DNA from: Tautonia marina
GTDB lineage: Bacteria > Planctomycetota > Planctomycetia > Isosphaerales > Isosphaeraceae
Direction: 5' to 3'
Assembly: GCF_009177065.1 (NCBI RefSeq)
Contig: NZ_WEZF01000006.1
Span: 62,001 to 126,000, forward strand
Length of the DNA stretch: 64,000 nt
Below are positions 55,643 to 64,000 of the stretch, piece by piece. The position numbers were made by a program, and so were the translations under genes. The stretch's first letter is position 1; the number at the start of each line of letters is the position of its first letter. The notes under the pieces are model-generated. The model was not told the DNA's origin and did no database searches. It worked only from the letters and a program-made list of their open reading frames with translations.

Positions 55643-55674
55643 TTGGACGCTCCCCTTGGTCGTCGTGTTACAAT
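55643..55674 (+). promoter_or_regulatory. Possible promoter of the CRTAC1 gene
   Basis: TTGGAC (55643-55648) and TACAAT (55669-55674) are separated by 20 nt, three more than optimal. The TACAAT box is good, the spacing is not, so support is modest. Confidence 0.3.
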
Positions 55675-55777
55675 AGGTTCGTGCAACGTCCCTGCCGGGA
55701 ATCGGAGCCGATCCGCGCTCAATGGATTGCCCGGTCCGCCCCATCTCGATCGCCGTGATTCTCTCCAAGGGCCTGCG

Positions 55778-57691
55778 ATGCTCGACCTCGAACGCCGACC
55801 TGTGGCGGACTCGCACAGGGCCACTCGATGGCCAATTCCTTACCACCTGATCGTTCTTCCGGTGCTGGCGGTGTCGCTTGCCGGTTGTGGGGCCAAGGAT
55901 TCGTCCTCCGTCCCCGATGCTGGTCTGGAGGCATCGTCCGAGGCGGCCGACCCGGCTCCGTTTGCCTCGCCCGACACGCCCGATCGGCAGCCTCAGGCCG
56001 CCAATCCGATGATCCCCCAGGAGTCGAGCCCGTTCCGATTTTCCGAGATTGCCTCGTCGGCTGGAATCGACTTCGTCCACGTTTCGGGCATGACCGACGA
56101 TCGCCACTACCCGTCGGCCAATGCCTCGGGGGTCGCCATCTTCGACGCCGACAACGACGGCCTGATGGATCTCTATTTCGCCTCCTGCACCTATCTGCCG
56201 CTCGGTTCGTCCGAAGACGGGCAAAACCGTCTGTATCGGAACAATGGCGACGGGACGTTCTCGGACATTACTGAGGCATCGGGACTCGGATTCCACGGCT
56301 TCTGTCACGGGATCGTCGTGGCCGACTTCACCAACAATGGCCTGCCCGATGTCTTCCTTGCCTGCTACGGTCCCAACCGAATGTACCGGAACAATGGCGA
56401 CGGCACCTTCTCCGACGTCAGCGCCGAGGCAGGCATCGAGAACATGAGCCGCACCGTCATCGACCGTGAAACCGACGCCTCCGGCAAGACGGTTGAGCGC
56501 GAACGCCCCCTCATCAACTGGGCTTCGGGTGGAGCCGTGCTCGATTACGACAACGACGGCGATCTTGACCTCTACGTGGCGATTCACGGCGACTGGCGAT
56601 TGCCCGAGGACGACAAGTGGTGCGGATTCGAGGAACGAGGCATCCGCCTCTATTGTTCTCCTCGCCAGATCCGCACCGTCAAGGATGTTTTCTACCGAAA
56701 CAACGGCGACGGCACCTTCACCGACGTGACCGATGAGGTTGGCGTCGGTCGCTCCGATGGCCACGGCTTTGGGGTTGTCGCGGCCGACCTGAACAACGAC
56801 ACCCTGATCGACCTGTACGTCGCCAACGACCAGAACCCGAACTTCCTGTTCCTCAACAACGGCGACGGCACCTTCACCGACGCCACCGAGACCTCCGGCG
56901 CCGCCTTCGACATTGACGGCATGGCCCAGTCGGGCATGGGGGTCGATGCCGAGGACATCGACGGCGACGGCCTTCCCGAACTGTTCGTGACCAACTTTCA
57001 GAACGAGTACAACACCCTCTACCGCAACACCGGCGACGGCTTTTTCACCGACATGACGCCGTTCTACGGCCTCTCGCAGGACAGCCGCCCCTGGGTCGGC
57101 TGGGGATGCGCCCTGGCCGATTTCGACTCCGATGGCTGGCCCGATTGCTTCGTCACGAATGGTCACGTTGATGCCAATCATCCTGATTTCGAGTATCCCG
57201 AGCCGCCGCTCCTGCTCCGCAATGTCGCCCTCGGCGACGATCCGACCAGCCGCCGCTTCCGCCTGGCGACCCGCGATGTCGGCCCCTATTTCGACGCCAA
57301 GCACGTCGGCCGAGGCGCCGCGTTCGGCGACCTCGACAACGACGGCGACCTCGATATCGTGATCGTCCACAAGGATGATCGGCCCGCGATCCTCCGCAAC
57401 GATACGCCCCGCGACGGTCATCACTGGATTCGACTCCTTCTGACCGGCACCCAGAGCAACCCTGATGCGATCGGCGCCATCATTACGGTCGAAGCCGGCG
57501 ACCAGACCATCCACCGTCAGCGCAAGTCGGGCACCAGCATGCTTTCGTCCAATGATCCTCGCGTTTTGATCGGTCTCGGCGAGTCCGACCGCATCTACCG
57601 CCTCACGATCCGCTGGCCCTCCGGCGCCGAAACGGTCCTCGAAGATGTCGAGGTTGACCGCGACCTGCCGATCACCGAGCCCGAATCATAA
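55778..57691 (+). CDS. CRTAC1-family lipoprotein with FG-GAP/VCBS repeats and ASPIC/UnbV domain
   Basis: A 637-aa lipoprotein; the lipobox SLAGC ends at Cys37. ATG 55778 has AAGGG 6 nt upstream. Several FG-GAP-type repeats contain YRNNGDGTFSD or FLNNGDGTFTD and DxDNDGxxD calcium-binding loops, which build a beta-propeller. The C-terminal ASPIC/UnbV domain has VEAGDQTIHRQRKSGTSMLS and LTIRWPSGAETVLED. Such proteins are surface exposed and thought to bind glycans or partners; the activity is not established. Monocistronic, downstream of the divergent 767-aa gene. Confidence 0.9.
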   Translation: MLDLERRPVADSHRATRWPIPYHLIVLPVLAVSLAGCGAKDSSSVPDAGLEASSEAADPAPFASPDTPDRQPQAANPMIPQESSPFRFSEIASSAGIDFVHVSGMTDDRHYPSANASGVAIFDADNDGLMDLYFASCTYLPLGSSEDGQNRLYRNNGDGTFSDITEASGLGFHGFCHGIVVADFTNNGLPDVFLACYGPNRMYRNNGDGTFSDVSAEAGIENMSRTVIDRETDASGKTVERERPLINWASGGAVLDYDNDGDLDLYVAIHGDWRLPEDDKWCGFEERGIRLYCSPRQIRTVKDVFYRNNGDGTFTDVTDEVGVGRSDGHGFGVVAADLNNDTLIDLYVANDQNPNFLFLNNGDGTFTDATETSGAAFDIDGMAQSGMGVDAEDIDGDGLPELFVTNFQNEYNTLYRNTGDGFFTDMTPFYGLSQDSRPWVGWGCALADFDSDGWPDCFVTNGHVDANHPDFEYPEPPLLLRNVALGDDPTSRRFRLATRDVGPYFDAKHVGRGAAFGDLDNDGDLDIVIVHKDDRPAILRNDTPRDGHHWIRLLLTGTQSNPDAIGAIITVEAGDQTIHRQRKSGTSMLSSNDPRVLIGLGESDRIYRLTIRWPSGAETVLEDVEVDRDLPITEPES

Positions 57692-57732
57692 CCCGCTCGG
57701 CGAACCCGATCAGAAGCACTTGACTATGAAGA

Positions 57733-57918
57733 ATTGAGCCACGGATGAAACACAGGTGAAACACGGACCTTAATGACTAATACACAAATGATTAAGACAA
57801 AGAGTTTCAGACCAGATCGATTCCAGGTGGACAGATTGAACTCATCTGTTCATCTCTCCTTCCTTTTCGTCTCTTTCTTTTCATCCGTGTTTCATCTGTG
57901 ATTCATCCGTGGCTCAAT
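57733..57918. mobile_element. MITE-like element with 35-bp terminal inverted repeats
   Basis: The left end (57733-57767) and the right end (57884-57918) are inverted copies that agree at 33 of 35 positions; each begins ATTGAGCCACGGATG. The 116-bp interior is AT-rich, unlike the surrounding coding sequence, and has no gene. No clear target duplication is seen. The right repeat reaches to within 45 bp of the nitrilase start. Such elements carrying GAGCCACGGATGAAACAC are known as dispersed repeats in related genomes (from memory). Confidence 0.6.
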
Positions 57919-57962
57919 TTCCCCTCCTTCCCCAACGACCGACCGCCCCGGAACTGCCTCTC

Positions 57963-58940
57963 ATGCGCGACATCCGCATCGCCACCGCCCAGTTCGAGCA
58001 CCTCGACGGCGACAAGGCCGCCAATCTCGCCCGTATCCGCGACCTGACCCGCCGCGCCGCGAGCGAAGGGGCCGAGGTGGTCTGTTTCCACGAATGCGCG
58101 ATCAGTGGCTACACCTTCCTGCAATCGCTCGACCGCGACGGCCTCGCCTCCCTGGCGGAGCCGGTCCCAAAGGGGCCCTCGGTCGCCGCGCTCATCGAGA
58201 TTGCCCGCGAGTTCCGTGTCGTCGTCATGGCCGGTCTGGTCGAGATCGACGCCGAGGGCCGTTTGTTCAACAGCTACGCCGTGGTCAGCCCTGACGGCTT
58301 CATCGCCTGCCACCGGAAGCTGCATGTGTTCATCAGCCCGTTCCTCTCGCCGGGGCCGGGCTACACCGTCTTCGACCACGACGGCGTCCGGTTCGGCATC
58401 CTCACCTGCTACGACAACAACCTCCCTGAGAACGCCCGAGCCACCACCCTGCTCGGTGCCGAGGTCATCATCGCCCCGCATGTCACCGGCTGCCTCCCCT
58501 CCACCATGCCCGGCCGCGGCTCGGTCGATCGCTCCCTCTGGGACAACCGCCACCGCGACCCTTCCCGCCTCCGCCTCGAATTCCAAGGGCCGAAGGCCCG
58601 CGGCTGGCTTATGCGATGGCTCCCTGCCCGCGCCTGGGAGAACGGCGTTTACTACGTCTTCTCCAACCCGATCGGCGTCGACGGCGACACCGTCAAGCCC
58701 GGCCTCTCGATGATCCTCGACCCTCATGGCGAAATCCTCGCCGAATGCCACGCCCTCGGCGACGACCTCGCCATCGCCCTCCTCACGGCCGAAACCTTCG
58801 ACGCCGCCTCCGGCCGCCGCTACCTCAACGCCCGCCGTCCTGAACTCTACGAGGCGATCACCCGCCCCCACCCCAAAGGTCACCAACCCATCACCAAGCC
58901 TGGCTGGTCCCTCGCTTACGACTCCTCCCCCCCCTCTTGA
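57963..58940 (+). CDS. Carbon-nitrogen hydrolase (nitrilase superfamily)
   Basis: A 325-aa amidase/nitrilase-fold enzyme. The Glu-Lys-Cys triad is clear: Glu44 in FHECAISG, Lys119 in HRKLHVF, Cys149 in GILTCYDNN. ATG 57963 is preferred: the frame upstream reads through the inverted repeat. The C-C-H at Cys149-Tyr-Asp-Asn-Asn and the WENGVYYVFSNPIG block match N-carbamoylputrescine amidase/beta-ureidopropionase-like families, but the substrate is unknown. It is followed by the SDR gene 59 bp downstream. Confidence 0.9.
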   Translation: MRDIRIATAQFEHLDGDKAANLARIRDLTRRAASEGAEVVCFHECAISGYTFLQSLDRDGLASLAEPVPKGPSVAALIEIAREFRVVVMAGLVEIDAEGRLFNSYAVVSPDGFIACHRKLHVFISPFLSPGPGYTVFDHDGVRFGILTCYDNNLPENARATTLLGAEVIIAPHVTGCLPSTMPGRGSVDRSLWDNRHRDPSRLRLEFQGPKARGWLMRWLPARAWENGVYYVFSNPIGVDGDTVKPGLSMILDPHGEILAECHALGDDLAIALLTAETFDAASGRRYLNARRPELYEAITRPHPKGHQPITKPGWSLAYDSSPPS

Positions 58941-58999
58941 TTGTTCCCTGCCTCCCCCCGTCTCTGCGCGCGATCGTCTCTCCTCTCTCCGAGGCCCAT

Positions 59000-59764
59000 A
59001 TGCCCCCTCCCGATCTTTCCGGCCTCCGCTGCCTCGTCCTCGGCTCGACCTCCGGCATCGGTCGCGCCACGGCACTTTCCCTGGCTGCCTCTGGCGCTGA
59101 TGTTATCGTCCACGGCCGCCGGTCGCGCGAGGCCGCCAAGGCCGTTTCGGCCGAATGCCTTCGCCTCGGCTCGGCCCGCTCCGCGGTCCTCATGGCCGAC
59201 CTCGCCGACCGCGACGCCGGCGATCGCCTCATCGACGAGGCCTGGACGCTCTGGGACGGTCTCGATGCCTGGCTCCACCTCGCCGGCGCCGACACCCTCA
59301 CCGGCCCCGGCGCCGACCTCCACTTCGACGCGAAGCTCGACCTCCTCTGGTCCGTCGATGTCGTCTCCACCCTCCGTCTCTGTCGCCGGGTCGGTGCCTT
59401 GATGAAGCAGCAAGGCCGCGGCACCATCCTCACGATGGGCTGGGATCAGGCCGAAACCGGCATGGAAGGTGACTCGGGCGAGCTGTTCGCCGCCACCAAG
59501 GGGGCGATCATGTGCCTCACCCGCTCCCTCTCCCTCAGCCTCGCCCCCGAGGTTCGCGTCAACTGCCTCGCCCCCGGCTGGATCAAAACCTCCTGGGGTG
59601 AACAGGCCTCGGACGACTGGCAACGCCGCGCCGTCTCCGAGGCCCCCCTCGCTCGCTGGGGCACCCCCGACGACGTCGCCGAGGTCGCCCGCTTCCTCGT
59701 GGGCCCTTCCGCCGATTTCTTGACCGGCCAGATCGTTCGCATCAATGGAGGGGCGATCCGATAA
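59000..59764 (+). CDS. Short-chain dehydrogenase/reductase-fold protein lacking catalytic Tyr and Ser
   Basis: A 254-aa Rossmann-fold protein. The cofactor motif GSTSGIG (residues 15-21), HLAGAD, and the C-terminal VNCLAPGWIKT and FLTGQIVRINGG are all normal. At the active site the YxxxK motif is Phe163-A-A-T-Lys167, and the expected Ser region reads LTMGWDQ without serine. It may bind cofactor but not reduce in the usual way. ATG 59000 has GAGG 5 nt upstream. Neighbours: nitrilase and a membrane protein, both same strand. Confidence 0.86.
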   Translation: MPPPDLSGLRCLVLGSTSGIGRATALSLAASGADVIVHGRRSREAAKAVSAECLRLGSARSAVLMADLADRDAGDRLIDEAWTLWDGLDAWLHLAGADTLTGPGADLHFDAKLDLLWSVDVVSTLRLCRRVGALMKQQGRGTILTMGWDQAETGMEGDSGELFAATKGAIMCLTRSLSLSLAPEVRVNCLAPGWIKTSWGEQASDDWQRRAVSEAPLARWGTPDDVAEVARFLVGPSADFLTGQIVRINGGAIR

Positions 59765-59786
59765 CCATCGGCGCCGGGCGCGCACC

Positions 59787-60389
59787 ATGAACACGACCGC
59801 GCTGTTCGTCGAACTCCTTGTCATCGGAGCGGGTGCCGTCATCGCGGTGGTGCTCGCGATCGTTGGCCTCTGCGGTCACGAGTGGGTTCCCCTCGTGAAG
59901 TCGGTCGAGTGGCTCCTTCTGGGCCCACTTCTGGCGATCTCCTACGTGCTTGGGATCGTTGTCGATCGCCTGGCGGACGACGCCTTCGAGGTCTGGATCG
60001 ACAAGAGGCGGACAAACACGTTTGGAACAAAGGACGCCTATCATCAGACCCGATATGCCGTGCTCTCGCGGCACGAGGCGCTTCGCTTCATCCTTGAATA
60101 CGGCCGAAGCCGTTTGAGAATCGCTCGGGGATGGACCCTGAACTGCATCATGATTTTCGTCGCGATGCAGGCCTATGCCTTCAGTCGTCTTGAAGGCTCG
60201 ACCCGCTGGCAGGTGGCCCTTATCGGAGGTTCAGCGATTCTCCTGCTCGGTCTCGCGACGCTGTACACCACGACCCAACTTGCCACAACCGAACTGAAAA
60301 AACTGAAGGAGTTCCAGAAATTGCTTGGAATTCCCATCACGGTCGGAGAGAACGGAGCCCACCCCGCAGACGGCCCCACCCCCTCCTGA
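59787..60389 (+). CDS. Small integral membrane protein
   Basis: A 200-aa protein with four likely transmembrane helices: LFVELLVIGAGAVIAVVLAI, WLLLGPLLAISYVLGIV, LNCIMIFVAMQAYAF and VALIGGSAILLLGLATL. A soluble loop rich in Arg/Lys and His (about 68-120) lies on one side. No family was recognised. It begins 22 bp after the SDR stop. Confidence 0.72.
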   Translation: MNTTALFVELLVIGAGAVIAVVLAIVGLCGHEWVPLVKSVEWLLLGPLLAISYVLGIVVDRLADDAFEVWIDKRRTNTFGTKDAYHQTRYAVLSRHEALRFILEYGRSRLRIARGWTLNCIMIFVAMQAYAFSRLEGSTRWQVALIGGSAILLLGLATLYTTTQLATTELKKLKEFQKLLGIPITVGENGAHPADGPTPS

Positions 60390-60435
60390 GCGTCATCAGC
60401 AGATCGGCGTTCCGAAGATTCAAGGAGATTGAGGC

Positions 60436-61863
60436 ATGAATCTCTCCCTCTGGGTTGCCCTGACGCTCGGCCAGGTCGTCTCGGTCTCCGACCGCTCCGA
60501 TCCCACTCCCCCCGAGGCCGAGGCCGCCCTCCATGCCGCCGTCTCCTTCTTTACGGAAAAGGTCGCATCGCACGGGGCCTACGTCTGGCGGGTCAGTTCC
60601 GACCTGACCGACCGCCGCGGCGAGGGAATCGCCACCCCGACGATGGCCTGGGTCCAGCCCCCCGGTACCCCGAGCGTCGGCGAGGCCCTGCTCGACGCTT
60701 ACCTCGACACGATCGATCCCCTCCTGCTCGACGCCGCCCGGGACGCCGCCCACGCCCTCTGCCTCGGCCAGATGCACTCTGGCGGCTGGTATTACTCCAT
60801 CGAGTTCGACCCCGCCAGGCGCCCGGCCTTCGACTATCGCGACAACCCGCAAAGGCCCTCCAAGGCACCCCGCAACCACCGGATGACCACCCTCGACGAC
60901 GACACGACCCAGGCCTCCCTCCGCTTCCTCATCCGGATGGATGAGACCCTCGACTTCGCCGACCCCCGCATCCACGACGCCGCCCGCTACGGCCTCGATG
61001 CCCTGATTTCCGCCCAGCACCCCAACGGCGGCTGGTACGTCTGGTGGGACTCCTTCCCCAAGCCTCTCTCGGAAGACGACTACCCCGTCCTCCCCGCCTC
61101 CTACCCCGAGACCTGGCTCCGCGAATGGCCCAACACCTGGCTCGGGCGTTACGTCACCAACGACAACCTCATGCCCGACGTGATCGACACCCTGCTGCTC
61201 GCCCACCGCACCTACGACGACCCCCGCTACCTCACCGCCGCCCGCCGCGCCGGCGACTTCCTCATCCTCGCCCAGATGCCCGACCCCCAACCCGCCTGGG
61301 CCCAGCAATACAACGTGGCGATGCACCCCGAGTGGTCCCGCAAGTTCGAGCCCCCCGCCATCAGCGGCGGCGAGTCCCAGGGCATCCTCCAGGTCCTCAT
61401 GCGGCTTTACCGCGCCTCGGGCGACCCCAAGTACCTCGAACCCATCCCGAAGGCCCTCGACTACCTCCGCCGCTCCCAGCTCCCCGACGGCCGCCTCGCC
61501 CGCTTCTACGAACTCCGCACCAACCGCCCGCTCTTTTTCACCAAGGATTATCAACTCACCTATTCCAGTGACGACATGCCCACCCACTACGGCTTCATCG
61601 TCCCCTCCCGCCTCGACCGCATCGCCTCCGAATACGACCGCCTCCGCGAGCAACCCGCTCCGCGTCGATCGTCCCCCGAATCCATTTCTCCGAAGCTCAC
61701 CCCCACCCTCTCCCGATCCGCCCGCGCGGTCATCGACGCTCTCGACGACCGCGGCGCATGGCTCGACCTTACCGAGAAGGGAACCCCAATCATTCAGTCG
61801 GCCACCTTTTCGGAGAACATCCGCGTCCTCTCCCGCTATCTCGCCGCCTCGAAGGCCGATTGA
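60436..61863 (+). CDS. Pectate lyase-like (PL10/Pec_lyase) exported protein
   Basis: A 475-aa alpha/alpha-toroid protein. The N-terminal segment LWVALTLGQVVS is a short signal-like stretch. The block QYNVAMHPEWSRKF, then EPPAISGGES, is the family's catalytic-region signature, and MHSGGWYYSI, HPNGGWYVWW and the HRTYDDPRYLTAARRAGDFL repeat are typical. It would cleave polygalacturonate by beta-elimination; which residues act is not certain from sequence. ATG 60436 has AAGGAG 8 nt upstream. Confidence 0.85.
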   Translation: MNLSLWVALTLGQVVSVSDRSDPTPPEAEAALHAAVSFFTEKVASHGAYVWRVSSDLTDRRGEGIATPTMAWVQPPGTPSVGEALLDAYLDTIDPLLLDAARDAAHALCLGQMHSGGWYYSIEFDPARRPAFDYRDNPQRPSKAPRNHRMTTLDDDTTQASLRFLIRMDETLDFADPRIHDAARYGLDALISAQHPNGGWYVWWDSFPKPLSEDDYPVLPASYPETWLREWPNTWLGRYVTNDNLMPDVIDTLLLAHRTYDDPRYLTAARRAGDFLILAQMPDPQPAWAQQYNVAMHPEWSRKFEPPAISGGESQGILQVLMRLYRASGDPKYLEPIPKALDYLRRSQLPDGRLARFYELRTNRPLFFTKDYQLTYSSDDMPTHYGFIVPSRLDRIASEYDRLREQPAPRRSSPESISPKLTPTLSRSARAVIDALDDRGAWLDLTEKGTPIIQSATFSENIRVLSRYLAASKAD

Positions 61864-62107
61864 CAATCGGTGTGTGGCACGGATGGCCTCACCATTGTTC
61901 CTTCGACCGGTGTGACCAAGGACGGTGCGATCGACCACGTGCGCGAGAGCCACTCGCTCCGGATCAGGGCCACGTCACGCTTGGAGACGTCTGTCATGGC
62001 CCTGTACGGGTGACTTCACCGATGCCAGTCGTCCGACCACCCCGCCCGAGCGGCCCTCGATTACCCCAGCAAGTGCTGCGGCGGGCCGAATCACCTGCAG
62101 CGCGAGC

Positions 62108-62473
62108 TTAATCGCTTTCACCCAACCAGGCCCAGGCAGCTTCGACTTCGGACGCATCGAAGTATTTCACGTTCGCCCGGGTAAATGGCTTGCAGAAGCG
62201 AGTCATCCATTCTTGCCATTTCTTGTCGCCGACGAGGGCGATGCGCTCGAAGTCCGAGTAATGCTTGACGCCTAGCGAGAGATCGTCCCAGGCGGCGTGC
62301 AAGTCCCACCCATGGAAGTCCTCGAACTGCGCCAGCAGCGAGACCTTACCCCCGGCCGCCGCGAGAGCCGTTTCTATGGTGGGGACAAAGCTCCGATAGT
62401 CTTCGTCATGGAGTTTCCCGCTGAGTCGGAATGCGAGAAGCTTTGGAGAATCGGTTTGGATTTGCTCGATCAT
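62108..62473 (-). CDS. STAS/SpoIIAA-like protein
   Basis: A 121-aa protein of the SpoIIAA-like (STAS/SEC14-type) family: FRLSGKLHDEDYRSFVPTIE, VSLLAQFEDFHGWDLHAAWD, RIALVGDKKWQEWMTRFCKP. ATG 62473 has GGAGG 7 nt upstream (62481-62485). Family members are small, cytoplasmic and of unknown or regulatory role. It lies alone between a gene-poor stretch (61864-62107) with nothing recognised and another (62474-62737). Confidence 0.8.
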   Translation of the reverse strand: MIEQIQTDSPKLLAFRLSGKLHDEDYRSFVPTIETALAAAGGKVSLLAQFEDFHGWDLHAAWDDLSLGVKHYSDFERIALVGDKKWQEWMTRFCKPFTRANVKYFDASEVEAAWAWLGESD

Positions 62474-62737
62474 CGCACCGCCTCCGATAGAGTCAGACGT
62501 CCCTTGCGCCCACGCTCCGCGGAATGGCCCGCCAAGGGAAGCCTTGATGCTCTCGGAAACCATTGTAGCGGGCCGAGACCTCTGTCAGGCCAGGTGAGGT
62601 AAACGTTGCGACATAACCGCTGGGTGGCCCGGGCAACGTGTTGCTTAGGTTTCCCACATCTTCAGCCTAATCTTCGTAGACGCAATCTCATGATGATTCA
62701 AGAGTTTGCGAGGAAAGTTCGTTGGCCCTCCTCCCGA

Positions 62738-63241
62738 TCACCAGGCCAGGAGGTTCAACGTCACGCACACGAGCAACGGCAGGCCGATCGCCACCGCACA
62801 CAAGACTGCCCCGGTGACCGAGAGCATGACGCCCCGTCGCCGAGGCTTTCGCTGCTCCAGGACGACCCCCGCCGCCCCGAGGCCGATCCCGACCAGGACC
62901 ATCACCGCGCAGGTTTTCGAGGGGACCTCGATCGTCCTCCCCTCGACCTTCACCGGCGTAGCAACCATCCGGTTCGTCCACGGGCTCCGCGAATACTCAA
63001 CATCGTCGACCACCATGATCGAATACGGCTCGGTCCAACCTGGTACCGGCCTGTCGAGTAACCCCGACACCGCCACGAACAGGACGAACGAACCGATCGC
63101 AATCGACAGAACGCCGAACATCAGCGACCCCATCCCCTCCTGAACCCGGCCCTCCTTCTTCCTTTTCCGCTCGTCACGCTCCCGGATCGCCCGGATCAGG
63201 TCAACGGACGGCGCCGATCCCCCTCGACGGTCCTCGCTCAT
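62738..63241 (-). CDS. Small membrane protein of unknown function
   Basis: A 167-aa protein with a basic N-terminus (RAIRERDERKRKKEGR) and three likely transmembrane helices (LMFGVLSIAIGSFVLFVAV, AVMVLVGIGLGAAGVVL, VMLSVTGAVLCAVAIGLPLL). A soluble loop with WTEPYSIMVVDDVEYSRS lies between the first two. ATG 63241 has AAGGAG 6 nt upstream. Its 5' end overlaps the 3' end of the next minus-strand gene by 41 nt. Confidence 0.7.
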   Translation of the reverse strand: MSEDRRGGSAPSVDLIRAIRERDERKRKKEGRVQEGMGSLMFGVLSIAIGSFVLFVAVSGLLDRPVPGWTEPYSIMVVDDVEYSRSPWTNRMVATPVKVEGRTIEVPSKTCAVMVLVGIGLGAAGVVLEQRKPRRRGVMLSVTGAVLCAVAIGLPLLVCVTLNLLAW

Positions 63242-63755
63242 GCGTTGCTCCTTGATCATTCCGCCCGTCCGACGACCGAGAGAGTTCGTTGAGTTTCGGA
63301 CCCCGTTTGACCTGCTCGACGGCGATGTACGCGATCCGGTCTGCGGCGATTATCCGAGGGTCGAGCGAGAAGACGGACGAGCGCACGTTGGTGTTCCTGT
63401 TGCTCAACCCGCCGGCTTCGTCCCTCTCGGGGAGATACCGCTTCCCTGCGGCGTCGAAGACCACGACGCGGAATTCCGGGGCGTTGGGATCCGGCAGCCC
63501 TTGCCCAGCAACAATGCAGTGGATACGCAGCACCTCACCGTTGGTGTCGACGACGGAGAATCCACTGATGACCTGATCCTCTCGGGCCACACCCCAGTCA
63601 TGGCCGACCCGGAACTTCTGAGGGAAAATCAACTCCCAGCCAGGTTCCTTGGCGAACTTCGGGCGCTCATGAGCGGGTATTTCCCTCAGCACCTCCTCGA
63701 CCTGAACTTGTTGCACGAGTGTGGACGCCAGGAACGCGAGCGCGATCGTTGTCAT
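63201..63755 (-). CDS. Exported hypothetical protein
   Basis: A 184-aa protein. ATG 63755 has AGGAGG 5 nt upstream (63761-63766), and the first residues (MTTIALAFLASTLVQQ) form a signal peptide. The body is beta-rich (WGVAREDQVISGFSVVDTNG, EFRVVVFDAAGKRYLP) with no named family. The 245 bases from 63756 to the window end hold no supported gene. Confidence 0.68.
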   Translation of the reverse strand: MTTIALAFLASTLVQQVQVEEVLREIPAHERPKFAKEPGWELIFPQKFRVGHDWGVAREDQVISGFSVVDTNGEVLRIHCIVAGQGLPDPNAPEFRVVVFDAAGKRYLPERDEAGGLSNRNTNVRSSVFSLDPRIIAADRIAYIAVEQVKRGPKLNELSRSSDGRNDQGATHERGPSRGIGAVR

Positions 63756-64000
63756 CGATTCCTCCTGCATGTTCGAGGGAAGGGAAGCCCATCGCCGGCG
63801 TTGCGAATCACTGAATGGATGTCGCCAAAGCACGTCGATTGACCGGCCCTCCCTGTCCTTCAATCCTCAACCGTACGTCGCCAGAAAACCAGACGGCGTT
63901 GGACCCGAGACGCTTGTTGCCATCAAGGACAAACACTATCTGGCATGATCGGATGATTGGTGATCTTTACCCAGGCGCTACCCGACCGTCAAGCGATTTT

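Noticed and set aside
55322-57514. A 730-codon open frame on the minus strand
   Set aside because: Antisense to the CRTAC1 gene, which has clear domains and a ribosome-binding site; the antisense has neither.

Overview
The window is GC-rich bacterial chromosome, densely coded on both strands. It almost certainly comes from a planctomycete, most likely an Isosphaeraceae-type member. That placement is inferred from gene content: three PVC-type membrane-bound dehydrogenases with attached or adjacent c-type cytochromes, a DUF1592/DUF1552 gene pair, a LEPR-XLL surface protein, a PEP-CTERM protein, sulfatases, a CRTAC1/ASPIC-UnbV protein, and two loci pairing an ECF sigma factor with a Ser/Thr kinase. 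No rRNA, tRNA, phage, insertion sequence or CRISPR array was recognised. TGA is a normal stop codon throughout, with one probable exception.

Layout. 1-4,000: the 3' end of clpP, a NUDIX hydrolase, fabI, a secreted protein of unknown function and a nucleoside hydrolase. 4,209-7,281: a tight operon of an AhpD-like gene carrying an in-frame TGA followed by pxpB, pxpA and pxpC (5-oxoprolinase). 7,486-10,389: a lipoprotein and two amidohydrolase-like genes. 10,414-17,132: two large PVC dehydrogenase/HEAT/cytochrome proteins. 17,395-21,951: a PEP-CTERM protein and a 1,189-aa LEPR-XLL surface protein. 22,100-25,455: ECF sigma factor plus TPR kinase. 25,623-31,246: aldehyde dehydrogenase, SpoU-type RNA methyltransferase and two sulfatases. 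31,433-36,168: an SGNH-dehydrogenase fusion and its separate cytochrome protein. 36,352-38,563: two overlapping dual-specificity-type phosphatases, a thioesterase and a small unknown. 39,003-43,093: DUF1592/DUF1552 pair. 43,224-48,394: a coiled-coil protein, nnrD, larB, a membrane-anchored DUF2135-like protein and a Tat-exported deacetylase-fold protein. 48,548-52,966: second ECF sigma/kinase locus with a TIGR04222-like Cys/Gly-tailed protein. 53,185-63,755: secreted unknown, CRTAC1 lipoprotein, MITE-like element, nitrilase-type amidase, an SDR lacking its catalytic residues, a membrane protein, a pectate-lyase-fold enzyme and three small genes.

The most striking observation is at 4,209-4,820. 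The AhpD/carboxymuconolactone-decarboxylase protein reads Cys-Pro-Tyr-TGA exactly where AhpD has its second redox cysteine. The frame stays open and conserved for another 119 codons. An 18-nt hairpin lies at the distance expected of a bacterial SECIS, with a G in its apical loop. This is best read as a CxxU selenoprotein, co-transcribed with the pyroglutamate-cleaving pxp genes.

Taken together the genes suggest a heterotroph that degrades sulfated and pectin-like polysaccharide, carries out much redox chemistry outside the cytoplasm, and uses sigma-kinase signalling modules typical of the phylum.
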